From Rhizophagus sp. LPA8_4_AMF (lineage: Eukaryota > Glomeromycota > Glomeromycetes > Glomerales > Glomeraceae), in contig JADRCO010000024.1 in NCBI GenBank assembly GCA_021464525.1, positions 1 through 64,000 of the forward strand: a DNA stretch of 64,000 nt. Direction: 5' to 3'. This document shows positions 49,816-60,494 of this stretch, piece by piece. Under the pieces are notes generated by a model. It ran no database searches. It saw only the letters and a list, made by a program, of their open reading frames with translations, and was not told the origin of the DNA. The position numbers and the translations under genes were made by a program. Position 1 is the stretch's first letter, and each line of letters starts with the position of its first letter.

Positions 49816-50620
49816 TTTTTTTCCCATTTTACATGGACCCAATCTGATTCAATAACAATTGATTCTAATGATGATTTATATTGTCTCCTTATTAATTTGG
49901 TATCTGATTCTTTAATTATCCCGTTCAAACAAGCACATATTGGTAAAGTCACTTACAAAAAGTTAATTCTCAACTTCTTGGTGGATTTACATCGTGAAAT
50001 TTACGAAACCATTTGGCGCAAACGATCTATTGCTAGGAAAGCATGGAAAAATCATAATAGTGTTACTCGGGCGACTTTCAAGAAATATCGCCGAACACCT
50101 CAGAATTACGACAATGTTCAAGACACACCGATACGGCGTCCAGCTTATACTCCTCATGGATATAATAACCCATATAATTGTACTCTACGACAACGTGACT
50201 CTGATATATTATGGATATATCTTACTAGTTCTAATTTTCTTCATGATGTTCCATGGGTAAAATCATTATATGATAATGTACCACTTAATCGTTCTCTTAA
50301 TAATCGTGATTCAGATTTGTTTTATTTTAATCTATAACCCCTTTGCTAGATTTCTAGTTAATTTTAGGTAGTGTACTTGTAATTAGACCATTATTTTTTC
50401 TTTTTTTTCTTTTTTATTGCTCCGAATTTGTTTAGTAAGCGTAGTCCTACCTACTCAAATAGTTTCTATCGAAGGGTGAGGTCCCGGCAGGGGATGAGGT
50501 TCGAAGATCTACACACATATACAGTATTTGTTGTAATTGTACTTAGGTACTGTTCGCTTTTATTTGTTATAGACTTTGATTACTACTCTTCAAAAATAAA
50601 ATAAATAAAAATAAATGTCT
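49816..50620 (+). mobile_element. 3' end of a LINE-type element
   Basis: The frame is open from 49816 to a stop at 50335-50337, without a proper start. It reads LVDLHREIYETIWRKRSIAR and a Tyr/Arg/Asn-rich end, which I recognise as the C-terminal tail of Rhizophagus LINE reverse-transcriptase ORFs. About 280 bp of tail follows, including GTCCTACCTACTC and GGGTGAGGTCCCGGCAGGGG, ending in AAAAATAAAATAAATAAAAA at 50594-50615. The polymerase and endonuclease parts are absent, so it is a 5'-truncated copy, as is usual for LINEs. Confidence 0.5.
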
Positions 50621-53584
50621 TTAATTTTTTTGGTATTTAGTGAAATAAAGGTTTAAATATGTCTACTTCGTCTACTTGCAATTGAAAATAAAAATTTCGG
50701 AAAAAAGTATTCAAAATTTTTACTATTAATATTGTTCATAGTTCATTAGCAATTATGGAATACAATGGCAAATTATATCATAAATATTGACTTTATTGAC
50801 TGTAAAAAAAAAATTTTTTTTTTTTTAGGATATTGTTTATCATTAAAATACGAAAACAAGCTAAATTATTTTCTGCTTGTGAATGTAATCAGAAGTTTCT
50901 TGATGAATAAAATATTTCGGGAAGTGGATTTTTTTGTAATACCAATATTAATTATGATTGGCTTCTAGTAGATTTAGTAAAAAATATTTGAGAAAGAGTG
51001 TACGACCTCTTTTCAATGTGATATAAAACCTATTGACACTGAATGTCTTGCTAAGACTATTTATATTTTGTTTTATTCAAGACAATTTAATAGATTGAGT
51101 AATCACCTAATTTTAATATTTTTTTTTCAGGTTTTTCAGGTATAATTTTTAAGGTTTTTGATAATCCCATTAAATTTCTGTGGTATTAGCTAAATAATTT
51201 AATTTGAATTATATTTTTTATTCTCCTTCACTCAAGATATTATGTGTAACTTTGTTACAAATGATAAATTTTTCCTTAAATAGTTTATCTTCCCATTCTC
51301 AAATTCTGTCTCTCTATTTATTAGAATAAAGATTTAATTTAAAAATAAATAAAAATTACAAATTGAAAACTTTTTATTTTTTTTTTTAATCTTCTTGCAA
51401 ATAAATAACATATTTTCCAAATAATCATAAAAATTATTTTTTAAAAAAATGTGAAAGAAACTAAATAAGACGTTAAATTTATTATGTCAAAGAAACGTAG
51501 TTATATTTCTTTTTTTTTGCTTTTTAGGTTGCTGGATTCTTGATATGTTACTCTCCCATTCAATAACTGTATTATTACGCATGCCACCCAAATTCATGCC
51601 TAATTTTAACTGTTTTTATATAAAAAGTCTAATTTTTTTAAATAATTAACACCAATACTTTTATCTCACTCTTTTTACTGGCAAAAATAACGGTCCATCA
51701 TTTCAGCAATTTCTGTTTAAATTTCCTTTCCATCTTGAAATTCTTTTGCTGAATTTTCTTCAACTGATATTATTTCACTTGTTATAAGATCGATTGAAGA
51801 TACGGTAATAATGTAACTGCCATAGAAACACAGCTTATTAAAGCATTTGCTTCATTGTATGCATCGTTCAGCATCAGGGAATTATTTAGTGTAAAAATTT
51901 ACGTAATTTTATGCATGCATCAGTTTTACATACGGGAAAATGTAATCATAGAATTTACATTGAATTTATATGATTGATTGGATTACTAAATTTACTATAG
52001 TGTTTAAATTACAGAGTACAGATTTACTAGTACTTTATTAAATAAAATACAAATAATGAAAAGTTCAATTCCTACTGAAAGCTGCTATTAACCCGTATAT
52101 TATGAAATCAGCCGGAACTATTAGTTCCAGCATTTTTTTTTTTTTTTTTGATTTATTTTAAAATAAATATGGCGAAACTACCTCTTAAAACAAAAATTTC
52201 AATGTCTACCAATATTTCTAAGAAATTTGGAGCAATTCTAAGAAAAAACCTGGTCTTACACAATATACAAGAAGAAATGTTATTATGTTTCTTTAACACA
52301 AATAAAAGCCTAACTTCCCTTTATAGTACTTACATCTAAGCCTAGGTCCATCAAAGTTCAGTCACCACTACGGGGAGACCGATATTTTTACCTCAATAAT
52401 ATAGTAAGCAATTTCGGATGCGCGCGTTAAAGAATTTTTTATATACTGTACGTTATATGAATGAATACAAACCGAGTAAGAATCTCTAGAATACAATCGC
52501 GTTTAAAGTGACGCCTTTATAACGAAACACAAAATTGTGTCCTATTTTTAATGTTTCTTCTGTTTTCACGAATAAATTGTACGTTATATAATTCATGAGT
52601 TATGCTGGATTTTAATAGGATAATTCATCAATCCGTCCGCATTGCGGAAATAATCAAAAAAGGGTTAATAGTAATGGGAAATTAAGATCATTTGTTTTTG
52701 AAGAAAACGTTGACTCAATGCTATAAAAATTTATACGGTGTTAGAAGTAAACGAGAGCCAACGAAACATCGGTATTTATTTCATGTAAAATCATATGCAA
52801 GTAAAATAGTTTATTATTCAATCGGGCGTTACTTTCCGACGTGACTGTAATTGCGATATAAGAACTTGCATATGAAAATCTTTGTATATACAGTATGTAA
52901 TATTATTTTATATATTTATTTTATACTTAGGAATACTTTTTTTCGTTCTTTTTTTGCAAGTCCTTTAAGAAATTCTTCTTTGCAAAAGACGAAAATGTAA
53001 GAATTCTATTTATATCACTGATGACTTCAATCTTAGTCAGTCATCTTACATAACACAAAACTAAGGAAATTGATTTGATATGGGCTGTAGGATATTTAAT
53101 TGACTAAAAAGTTGCAATCAAGGAATTGATCATTCTTGCAAGTGTGCGATCGTTCAAAATCGATTAACTTCGATTGATAACGCGCAATCGATTTTCGATC
53201 GCTTATTAAAATAACAATCATAACGTGGATTTTGTGTGAAATTTTCCTAAATTAAATTCATTAATCGTTTTACATATAATATCCTAACGTTTTATCATCT
53301 CACTTGATGCAGAATAACAAAAATGACAAATTCATCAAAAACATAGTTATTCATTGAAGAATCCCGGCTCACTTTTATTTCTCCACGAAGTGAACCAATA
53401 TTTTCATTAATTATAATCACGTCTGGGAGATTATAAAACGTAAATTCTTTATTAATATTATATATAAAAAGACACTATTAAAAAAAAAAAAAAATAAATA
53501 AAAAATAATTGTTCAAACTTATTACAATTAAATTAGAAGTAATCCTAATTTATTTAACATAAATAAAAGCTTAAAATAAAGAAA
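50621..53584. other. Non-coding interval
   Basis: No gene called. A 56-codon ATG frame at 52169-52339 has no recognisable features. The rest is AT-rich, with homopolymer runs (52132-52149, 53479-53493). Confidence 0.45.
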
Positions 53585-55257
53585 CTATAGTACAATATAT
53601 TCATCTTCCCTATATTTATGAGCTATATCGTTAAAATCTTCTCCTAAATGCAATTTAAATTTAATTTTTTGTTTTTTATTTGATGTATTATGCTTTTTAG
53701 TAATACTTTCATTATTTTGGGTATTTTTTGTAAAACTTAATACTTCTATATCATCAGGTTCTTCATTATTATACATAAGTTTAGGTATATTTGATTGAGA
53801 GAATGTAAGATTATCTAAATCAATATTAGAAATTTTAAGAGATAATACTTCTTTAAGATAATTGTTCGATGAAATATCTTGACGTTTTTTTAACGAAGGA
53901 ATTTGTGACAAAAAAATATTATAATTTTCCGGTTTAACAAAGAAATCGCATTTAAAACATCCTGCTTGTACAAGTTGGTCACTTGTAATTCCTTCACTGA
54001 ATAATTTACGTAATCTATTACATCCTAGTCTATTTTTTTGTTCTGTTTTGCTATTAATTTTCAATTTATCACATAAAAATTCAATTACCCAAAGTTTAAC
54101 ATCATCTATATCATTTTTAGGATCTTTTTTTAATTCTTCACCAACCCTCAAGATATTATCATAAACCTGAACAAGTGACATTAAATGTAATAAATTATAT
54201 GATTCAGCATTAAGTTGAAATTTTTCACATTGTGATTCTTGTTCTTTCCATTGATAGATTCTATCTTCAGCAGAACTTTCATCTAATATATTAAGAGGAT
54301 TAGATGTTAATTCATGTAAGGCACTTATTATTTTTGAATTGGATTCAAGCGTATCATTAGGGGTTAACAAAATCTCACGTAATTTTTTTCCTTTATCTAG
54401 GAACAGCGATTGGAAAGCATTCAATCCTTGATCTTTAGGATTAATATTCATAATTTCAACTTTATTATCATCACGATTATTATTTTCCTCTTCCTCCCCT
54501 GAAGAAATTTCAATACAAACATCTATTTTACGTTTTTTGCTTTTATTTAATTTTTCGTTTCCTTCTGTTGACATTCTTTCTTTTGTAACATCTGATCTAA
54601 ATTTAGGTGTCGTTACAGCTGCCGTCCCCAATCTTGATTTAGATGTCTCTGACCTCAAATTATGTGTTTCCAGAGTTGACGCCTCTGATTTTGATTTGGA
54701 TGTTGCTGCTGACTTCAATTTGGGTGATTTTACTGCTGCAACTGTTGATTTTGATTCTGATATAATTTCTGGTTCTTTAAAATTTGATTCTATTATTACT
54801 CTTACTTCTTGTATTGCCGGTATCGAATTTTCAAACTTTGATTCTGATGTTGCTGGATATATTTTTTCGGATGTTGTTGAATGATCCGTAATTTCTTCTG
54901 CAGGCTCAAGTCTTTCATCATCTGAAGAAACTATTGTATCCCTTGTACCAGAAGTAGCAGTATCACAAATTGATTGATCATGTATGTACTTTTGTAATTC
55001 ATTCTTTTTTTTAAAAAAAAAATAATAATAATAATAATAAAAAGGTTATTATAAAAATATATATAAACAATATTATTTATTATATTATCGTAAATTTTAC
55101 CTGTAAATTGATATTCTCTCTTGAAAGTAAATCAATTCTATTTTTATAATCTTCAAGTTCATTCGATACATTATTTAACTTTCTCTGTAAATACATTAAT
55201 AAATTTTGGAAGATATTATACATTATTTTAAAAAAAAAAATATGAATTATAAAAATC

Positions 55258-55288
<31 letters not shown>

Positions 55289-55708
55289 GGAACAATAACG
55301 TTCATATAATACTGTATTTATATGTATAAATATTACCTTAGTATCTTCTAATTCCACCTCTTTCTGTCGAAGAGGCTAAAAAAAAAAATATAAAAAGATG
55401 ACGTAAAAAAAAGATTAATTTAACTTTAAAAAGTAAATAAGATAATAAATAAAGTAAAAATTTTTATAATATATTTTCATTACCATAAAATTCGACAATA
55501 ATGAATCAATTTCATCAATTGATTCACTTATATCAATATATCTAGATTTACGACCATAAGATATCATAACCATATCACCTTCAAAGCAACATGATTCAAT
55601 TTTATGGTTAGTTTTCATCCATACAAGAGAAAGTGCACCTGAGATCAAATTTTTATCACGTTCAGATATATCAATTTTTTTTCCACGAATTTTTGAGTCA
55701 GAAGACAT
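53585..55708 (-). CDS. Coiled-coil, probably nuclear protein of unknown function, 588 residues
   Basis: Exons 55708-55484, 55375-55337 (39 nt), 55184-55101 (84 nt) and 55003-53585, with GT-AG introns all in phase 0. Residues 1-75 form a compact start (ISERDKNLISGALSLVWMK, FEGDMVMISYGRKSRYIDIS). Residues 76-125 are a coiled coil (LRQKEVELEDTKRKLNNVSN). A Ser/Thr/Glu/Lys-rich disordered segment follows (about 130-280). At about 250-270 sits a basic KSKKRK signal beside IDVCIEISSGEEEE, which looks like a SUMO-interacting motif. The C-terminal 300 residues are helical, with two close cysteines (AGCFKCDFF). A small head followed by a coiled coil loosely recalls XRCC4-like or kinetochore proteins, but the head is shorter than in XRCC4. 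I assign no family. The gene looks intact. Confidence 0.75.
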
Positions 55709-56854
55709 TATTAACCTAAAGTAGTTTAAATGAGATATATGAATATTTTTATTTTTTTTTTTTTATTCTTTTTTAAGCAAATAATAAAATTTATAGAAAA
55801 TTATTACCTTACTTAATCTGTATAAAATATAGAGAAATAATTTTGGAGAAGGAAATTGAAAGTACGAGATTTACGTTACGTATCTCGGGGAAAAAAATTT
55901 GTGTAATGAAAAGTAATTGTAATAAATATAAAATAAATTAAGTTGGTATTTGATACTATCTCTGATAGTAATTCGTTCTATAATATTCCATAAATTTTTT
56001 AACAAATAAAAATAACGCAACGTAACAGAAGGAAAAAAAAATATACAAGAATTGATAACACGTTTTCCGGAGAAAAAAATAATAATAAAGGATATGCATC
56101 TATATATACTAGTGTTACAGAGTACGAATGTCATACGACGATCATGACAAAATGCTTCCATGAAGGAACGTTTCGGAGTCTTTATTGTTGTACAAAATTG
56201 AAGGACTCCGCATCGGACAATGAAGTACGTCGCTAAAAAAAGATATAGTTCTCATCTGCAAAACGTTTGCAGATGAAACTAATAATGGTATATTTTAATA
56301 GTGAGATTGACTCTATGATAGACTACTAATAACAGATAAGCTATGTTGATCATACGTAATCACATAACAAACGACAATAGAGCCATTGTCAATCGTTTCA
56401 AGCTACGAGTTCAGTTATGAACAATTGTATATGTCATAAATGGGCGTTAAAAAAATTAAAGTATTATTCTAGATTAAGGAAAATTCCAATAGAAAAAAAA
56501 ATATTTGTTCATTTTAAGCTATAGAATTCGGTTATTTCTCAATGACCAAATAAATCGTGTAACATTTCTTTGAGAATGATGCTACGTTACGTTATTATTT
56601 ATAATATAATGTTGATTATGTTGATTATCGGCCGCAATAACACGTAATTGATATACAGGAATTTTCTCGAAAATGGAAAATGGGGGTATTTTTAGAATGA
56701 GGAAAAAAATTATAAATATTGGTTGAATTCGTTTTTCAAAAAAAAAAAAAAAAAATTACTTTCCGCTTTTTTTTTAAAAAACCGAAAATTTTTTAACAAA
56801 ATATATACTTTATATAAAAATAATCCACTTTTTTTTAAACCGAAATTTTTTAAT
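55709..56854. other. Divergent intergenic region
   Basis: Lies between the coiled-coil gene (-) and the small three-exon gene (+). CpG and homopolymer A runs are present; no gene recognised. A TATATAAA-like string at 56812-56819 could serve the plus-strand gene. Confidence 0.45.
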
Positions 56855-57352
56855 ATGAATTCAATTCAAAAACAGACAGAAAACTCTCAAGATAATAATA
56901 CAATGAACAAAAATCAAGAGTTATATCAACAACAACGAAAAAATTCACAACATGAAGAAAATCAAAAAATCATACTGGATCGTCCAATAATTAGTGAAGT
57001 TGAGGAAGATAAAACTTATTCAACTCCTCTCACTAAAGAAGCAATCGAACGTAATTATAAAGTTTTTTTTTTTTTTTGTTTATTTAAATTAATAATAATT
57101 CTTTTGTTTACTAACAAATTATTATTATTATTATTAGGTTTAAATAGTTTAAATGGTTTAAATAGAAATAATAATAAAGAAATACGGAGACTGTCAACTA
57201 CAGATTCTATGCAAGAATTTCTTGAAATTCCTGATTACAGTAAATATTAAATATTTTATTAATCGTCGTTTTTTTTTCGCATTAATAAAATAACTAATAA
57301 TATTTTTATTTTAATAGTTCCAAACGATGATGAGGAGGAAACGGAGTCCTAA
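56855..57352 (+). CDS. Small three-exon gene, 110-residue hydrophilic protein
   Basis: Exons 56855-57050, 57138-57239 and 57318-57352; introns of 87 and 78 nt with GTAATT/TTAG and GTAAAT/ATAG ends. Phases agree (CGT and ATT codons are split). The product is Gln/Asn-rich at the start, then carries ISEVEEDKTYSTPLTKEAIE, an Asn/Leu stretch, RRLSTTDSMQEFLEIPDY and an acidic end (NDDEEETES). RRLST is a consensus site for protein kinase A, so it may be a phosphorylated regulator; that is inference. It faces the BTB-BACK gene tail to tail. A relic of the same gene occupies the same place in the neighbouring duplicated unit (59530-59665). Function unknown. Confidence 0.6.
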
Positions 57353-58021
57353 TTTATACAGCATTATATACTTATTTACATTTAAATCAAAAACATTTAC
57401 TGTAATTTAATTGGATTATGCATAGGATAGAGAAGCATATCATGAATCATTATTACATGTAATATTAACACTATCAATCTGTAAAGAATCATATAACCGA
57501 AAATTTTATTATAGATAGGTTTTTTTTGCATTAAATATACCATAATCATAACAAATAAATTCTATTTTTTGAAAGAACATTAAAAAATTACAAATACATT
57601 TTCGGGTTTAGTTATAAGTTTATTATTTTTTTCACAAATATGTGACAACTATCATCAAATACACGATGGGTTCGGTTATAACCGATCATTAACTGGTCTT
57701 TACCGACTCGACTTTGGTTTCCGTGAAACTGACCACAAAACCGTCGGTATGAGCCGAATAACGGAAATTTTTAATTTTAAATGATTTTGTCGCTGCTGCG
57801 TAAAGTTAAAAGCTGTGTTTTATAATTAAATAAAACTGAAAACGCTATAAACATTATATATTGAATAAAATATCAGAATACAAATATTTAAAAAGTAGAT
57901 TTTTTAATCTACAAAAAATAAATTTTTAAATAATGGAGTAAATGGACTAACTTCTAAAATTAATCACTCAATTTATGCGGGATCCACAATAACTTAAATT
58001 TCACAATTTTTGATACCATAT
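57353..58021. other. Spacer of the first duplicated unit
   Basis: Convergent 3' region. It contains the stretch GGTTCGGTTATAACCGATCA followed by TTTACCGACTCGACTTTGG (57669-57720), which recurs in altered form in the second unit at about 59850-59892. Confidence 0.6.
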
Positions 58022-59334
58022 TTACTTTCTCAAACGTCGTCCAAATCCAACAAATTTTGAAAGTGATTCTTTCTTTAATTCCCAATTTTCATGTTTTTTA
58101 GGTTCTTCCCAACTTACAGGTTCTTCCAAACGTTTAGGTTCTTCCCAACTTACAGGTTCTTCCGTACATTTAGGTTCTTCCAGACTTTTATACTGCTGTT
58201 TAGGATCTTCCCAATTTACAGGTTCTTCCGAACATTTAGGTTCTTCCCAACTTACAGGATCTTCCCAATTTTGTTCTTCCCGATTTTCATGTTTAGATTC
58301 TTTAATTTTTTTCTTGTAATGAAAATTCACACTAGTTCTAAGTTCAATATCTTCATCATCAATCATCTCATGAGGTAAATCGTCATTATTTAGACGAGGT
58401 CTTGACTTGTTTTTTGGTTTACTATTAGGATTCAAAAGATTCAAAAAAGTTTTCAATAAATCTTCGTATAATTCCTTTGGTAAAAGTTTTCTGTAAGGTA
58501 ATACATTATCTATAAATTCCTTAGATGATAAATTATAAAATCTAATAAACGGAATACATTTTTGTAATGTATTCTTTAAAATTTTGATATCATTTTTTGA
58601 ATAGTTTGTAAAATCGGAAGGAAGTTCTGGATTTTTAGAGAGACCCCATTTAATCACTCGTTCCCAAATTTGAACTTCGTTCATTTGAAGATAATCATTT
58701 TGAATAAGAGATATTAAAAGTTTTTCCGGAATTGAAGAAAAATTTGGGGATTTGAATATTTTAGCTGGTTCTTTGGATATTAAATCAGTACAATACTTTT
58801 GAAGTTCTGAATAAGAATCGTTTTCAAAACTTGTTTGATATATTAAATCAAAATTTTCTTCCATCCATTTTGTTTTATTTTTAATTAAAAAGTATTGCAA
58901 ATAAACGACTAATTCTTGAAGACTTAGTATACTAGCGGCATCCAAAATTTTAATTATATCTGAAGTATCACATTCCTCCAAAGAAATTTTTCCTCTATAA
59001 ATATAACTGAGAAAAAAGAAAAAAAAATTATAAATATATTTCTACTTTCTTAAAATAAATAAATAAATTGGTTTTACCTTAAAATTATTTGAAAAATTTC
59101 CGGTGAAATGTTTGGTAATTTAACGTGCGCCAAAATTTCATCACTTTTCTTTTTATTAATTGATAAAATTCTTTTCAAATACGGGGAACGATAATATAAA
59201 ATAACCATATGCGCCCGAAATATTTTTATATAAGGATCATTACCAACTTCAATAGTAACATCATAATATTCTTCATCATTTAGAATTTCAAGTAAATTCT
59301 GAGATAATTTTGACGAAAGTTTATCATCAGTCAT
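58022..59334 (-). CDS. BTB-BACK protein with W-E-P repeat tail, 413 residues
   Basis: Exon 1 is 59334-59078 and exon 2 is 59006-58022 (intron of 71 nt). The BTB domain starts near residue 10: DVTIEVGNDPYIKIFRAHMV and YRSPYLKRIL are the usual homodimer core. BACK follows at about 120-235 (LIQNDYLQMNEVQIWERVIK is its hallmark helix). In most Rhizophagus BTB-BACK proteins a TLDc domain comes next. Here it is replaced by an acidic stretch and then about seven short repeats of the form [SN]WE[ED]P and EEP (about 325-395). The chain ends basic (GFGRRLRK). BTB-BACK proteins usually serve as cullin-3 adaptors, with the C-terminus choosing the target. The W-E-P tail would be an unusual target-binding part. 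The split codon at the junction gives Ser, where the sister gene has Arg. Confidence 0.85.
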
Positions 59335-59529
59335 TATAATTAAATTTTTTAAGTTAAGAAGAAGAAATTGTCAAATAAACAACTTTATTTGTAAATCACA
59401 GGTTATGCTGCATAAATAATACATGCCGATCTATCATCAAATAAGGGCTCATATACAAAAAATGATTATCATGGAATGTAATTATTAATCGTTTATTATT
59501 CTTCTTTTTAGATTTAATAAAAAAATGTG
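59335..59529. other. Upstream region of the first BTB gene
   Basis: The first ~110 bp (AGAAATTGTC ... GCATAAATAATACATGC) resemble the region before the second BTB gene (62120-62170), so the duplication includes the promoter. Confidence 0.5.
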
Positions 59530-59665
59530 ATAATAGAATTATTTGAAATTTTCAATAATGTGCTGTATAATTATTTAATCGATCATTTTATTTCTTAAAA
59601 TCATAATGTATTTTTTTTTTAATTAAATTGTTCCAAGCGATAATGAAGAGGAAAAGGAACACTAA
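59530..59665 (+). pseudogene. Relic of the small three-exon gene
   Basis: At 59538-59560 AGAATTATTTGAAATTTTCA matches the end of exon 2 of the gene at 56855. At 59631-59665 TTCCAAGCGATAATGAAGAG and a following stop match its exon 3. The splice acceptor before exon 3 has changed from AG to TG and exon 1 is not recognisable, so this copy is dead. Its position relative to the second BTB gene mirrors the intact copy's position relative to the first. Confidence 0.65.
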
Positions 59666-60295
59666 TTACACTAATTAACAATTCATTATATATGTATATA
59701 TTTATATAAATAAAGAATAACACAAATTCATTTTATTCATTCCTGGGATGATATTAAATATCACTTAATTTATTACTTTCTAATTGAATTTAGAATGCTT
59801 AATGTTTCATTATTAATTTTTACGTAAAATATGCAACAATTATTACGAGTCCGGTTATAATCGATCACCGGTTTTTACCGAATTGGTTTTATTTATAAAA
59901 GCCACAGATTATAAATGTTTATTTTGACGCCTTATTAACAATATTACGTTAAGTTGAATTCGTATTAAAGGATTGGTGTAAAGTTTAACAAATGAGTTAT
60001 GTAATAATTTGATTAATATAATTGGGAATGCAATTCATATGGCTAAAAAACTTTTGGGAAGATTACATTATTTTGAAGAATTTAACGAAACCCATTACCA
60101 GCAGTGGTTATTAATAGCAAACTTTATTAATTTTCTCTTGAAAATGTATAAAAATGTTCTTTATTTATTGCGTAATTTTAGTATATAAATAGTTAAAGAG
60201 AGCTATAAAGATAAGTTACAACAATAATTACCAAGTGTATAATAAAATTCTTGTCGGATTTTTAAATAATAAATTCTTAAATAAAGGTAAGAATT
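59666..60295. other. Spacer of the second duplicated unit
   Basis: Contains the partner of the 57669-57720 stretch (GTCCGGTTATAATCGATCAC, at 59849-59868, then TTTTTACCGAATTGGTTTT). No gene. Confidence 0.55.
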
Positions 60296-60494
60296 TCACC
60301 AATGACCCCAGATCCATATCGAACGTATATGTTTCTGTGATACATCCCAAGGTCCTTCAGTAGTTTTAGGTTCATCCCGCTTTTTAGTTTCATCCCAATT
60401 TTTAAGTTCTTCGATACCAATACATTCCCACTTTTTATGTTCTTCAGTAGGTTCCATCTCATTTTCCCCACTTGTTATGTTCTTCGGTAGGTCC
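60296..60494 (-). pseudogene. Lost C-terminal repeats of the second BTB gene
   Basis: Beyond the stop of the second BTB gene the repeat sequence goes on: GPTEEHNKWGK in the same frame just past the stop. Then, one frame over, MEPTEEHKKWE, ELKNWDETKKRDEP and EGPWDVSQKH run to a stop at 60296. The gene thus appears once to have been about 65 residues longer, and one stop codon plus one frame change cut the tail off. A small 3' intron is an alternative explanation. Confidence 0.6.

Noticed and set aside
50490-50505. GGTTCGAAG as a tRNA B-box
   Set aside because: It lies in the LINE tail with no matching A-box or cloverleaf.
52169-52339. 56-residue ATG frame with a basic start
   Set aside because: It is short, isolated and without motif, promoter or intron evidence.
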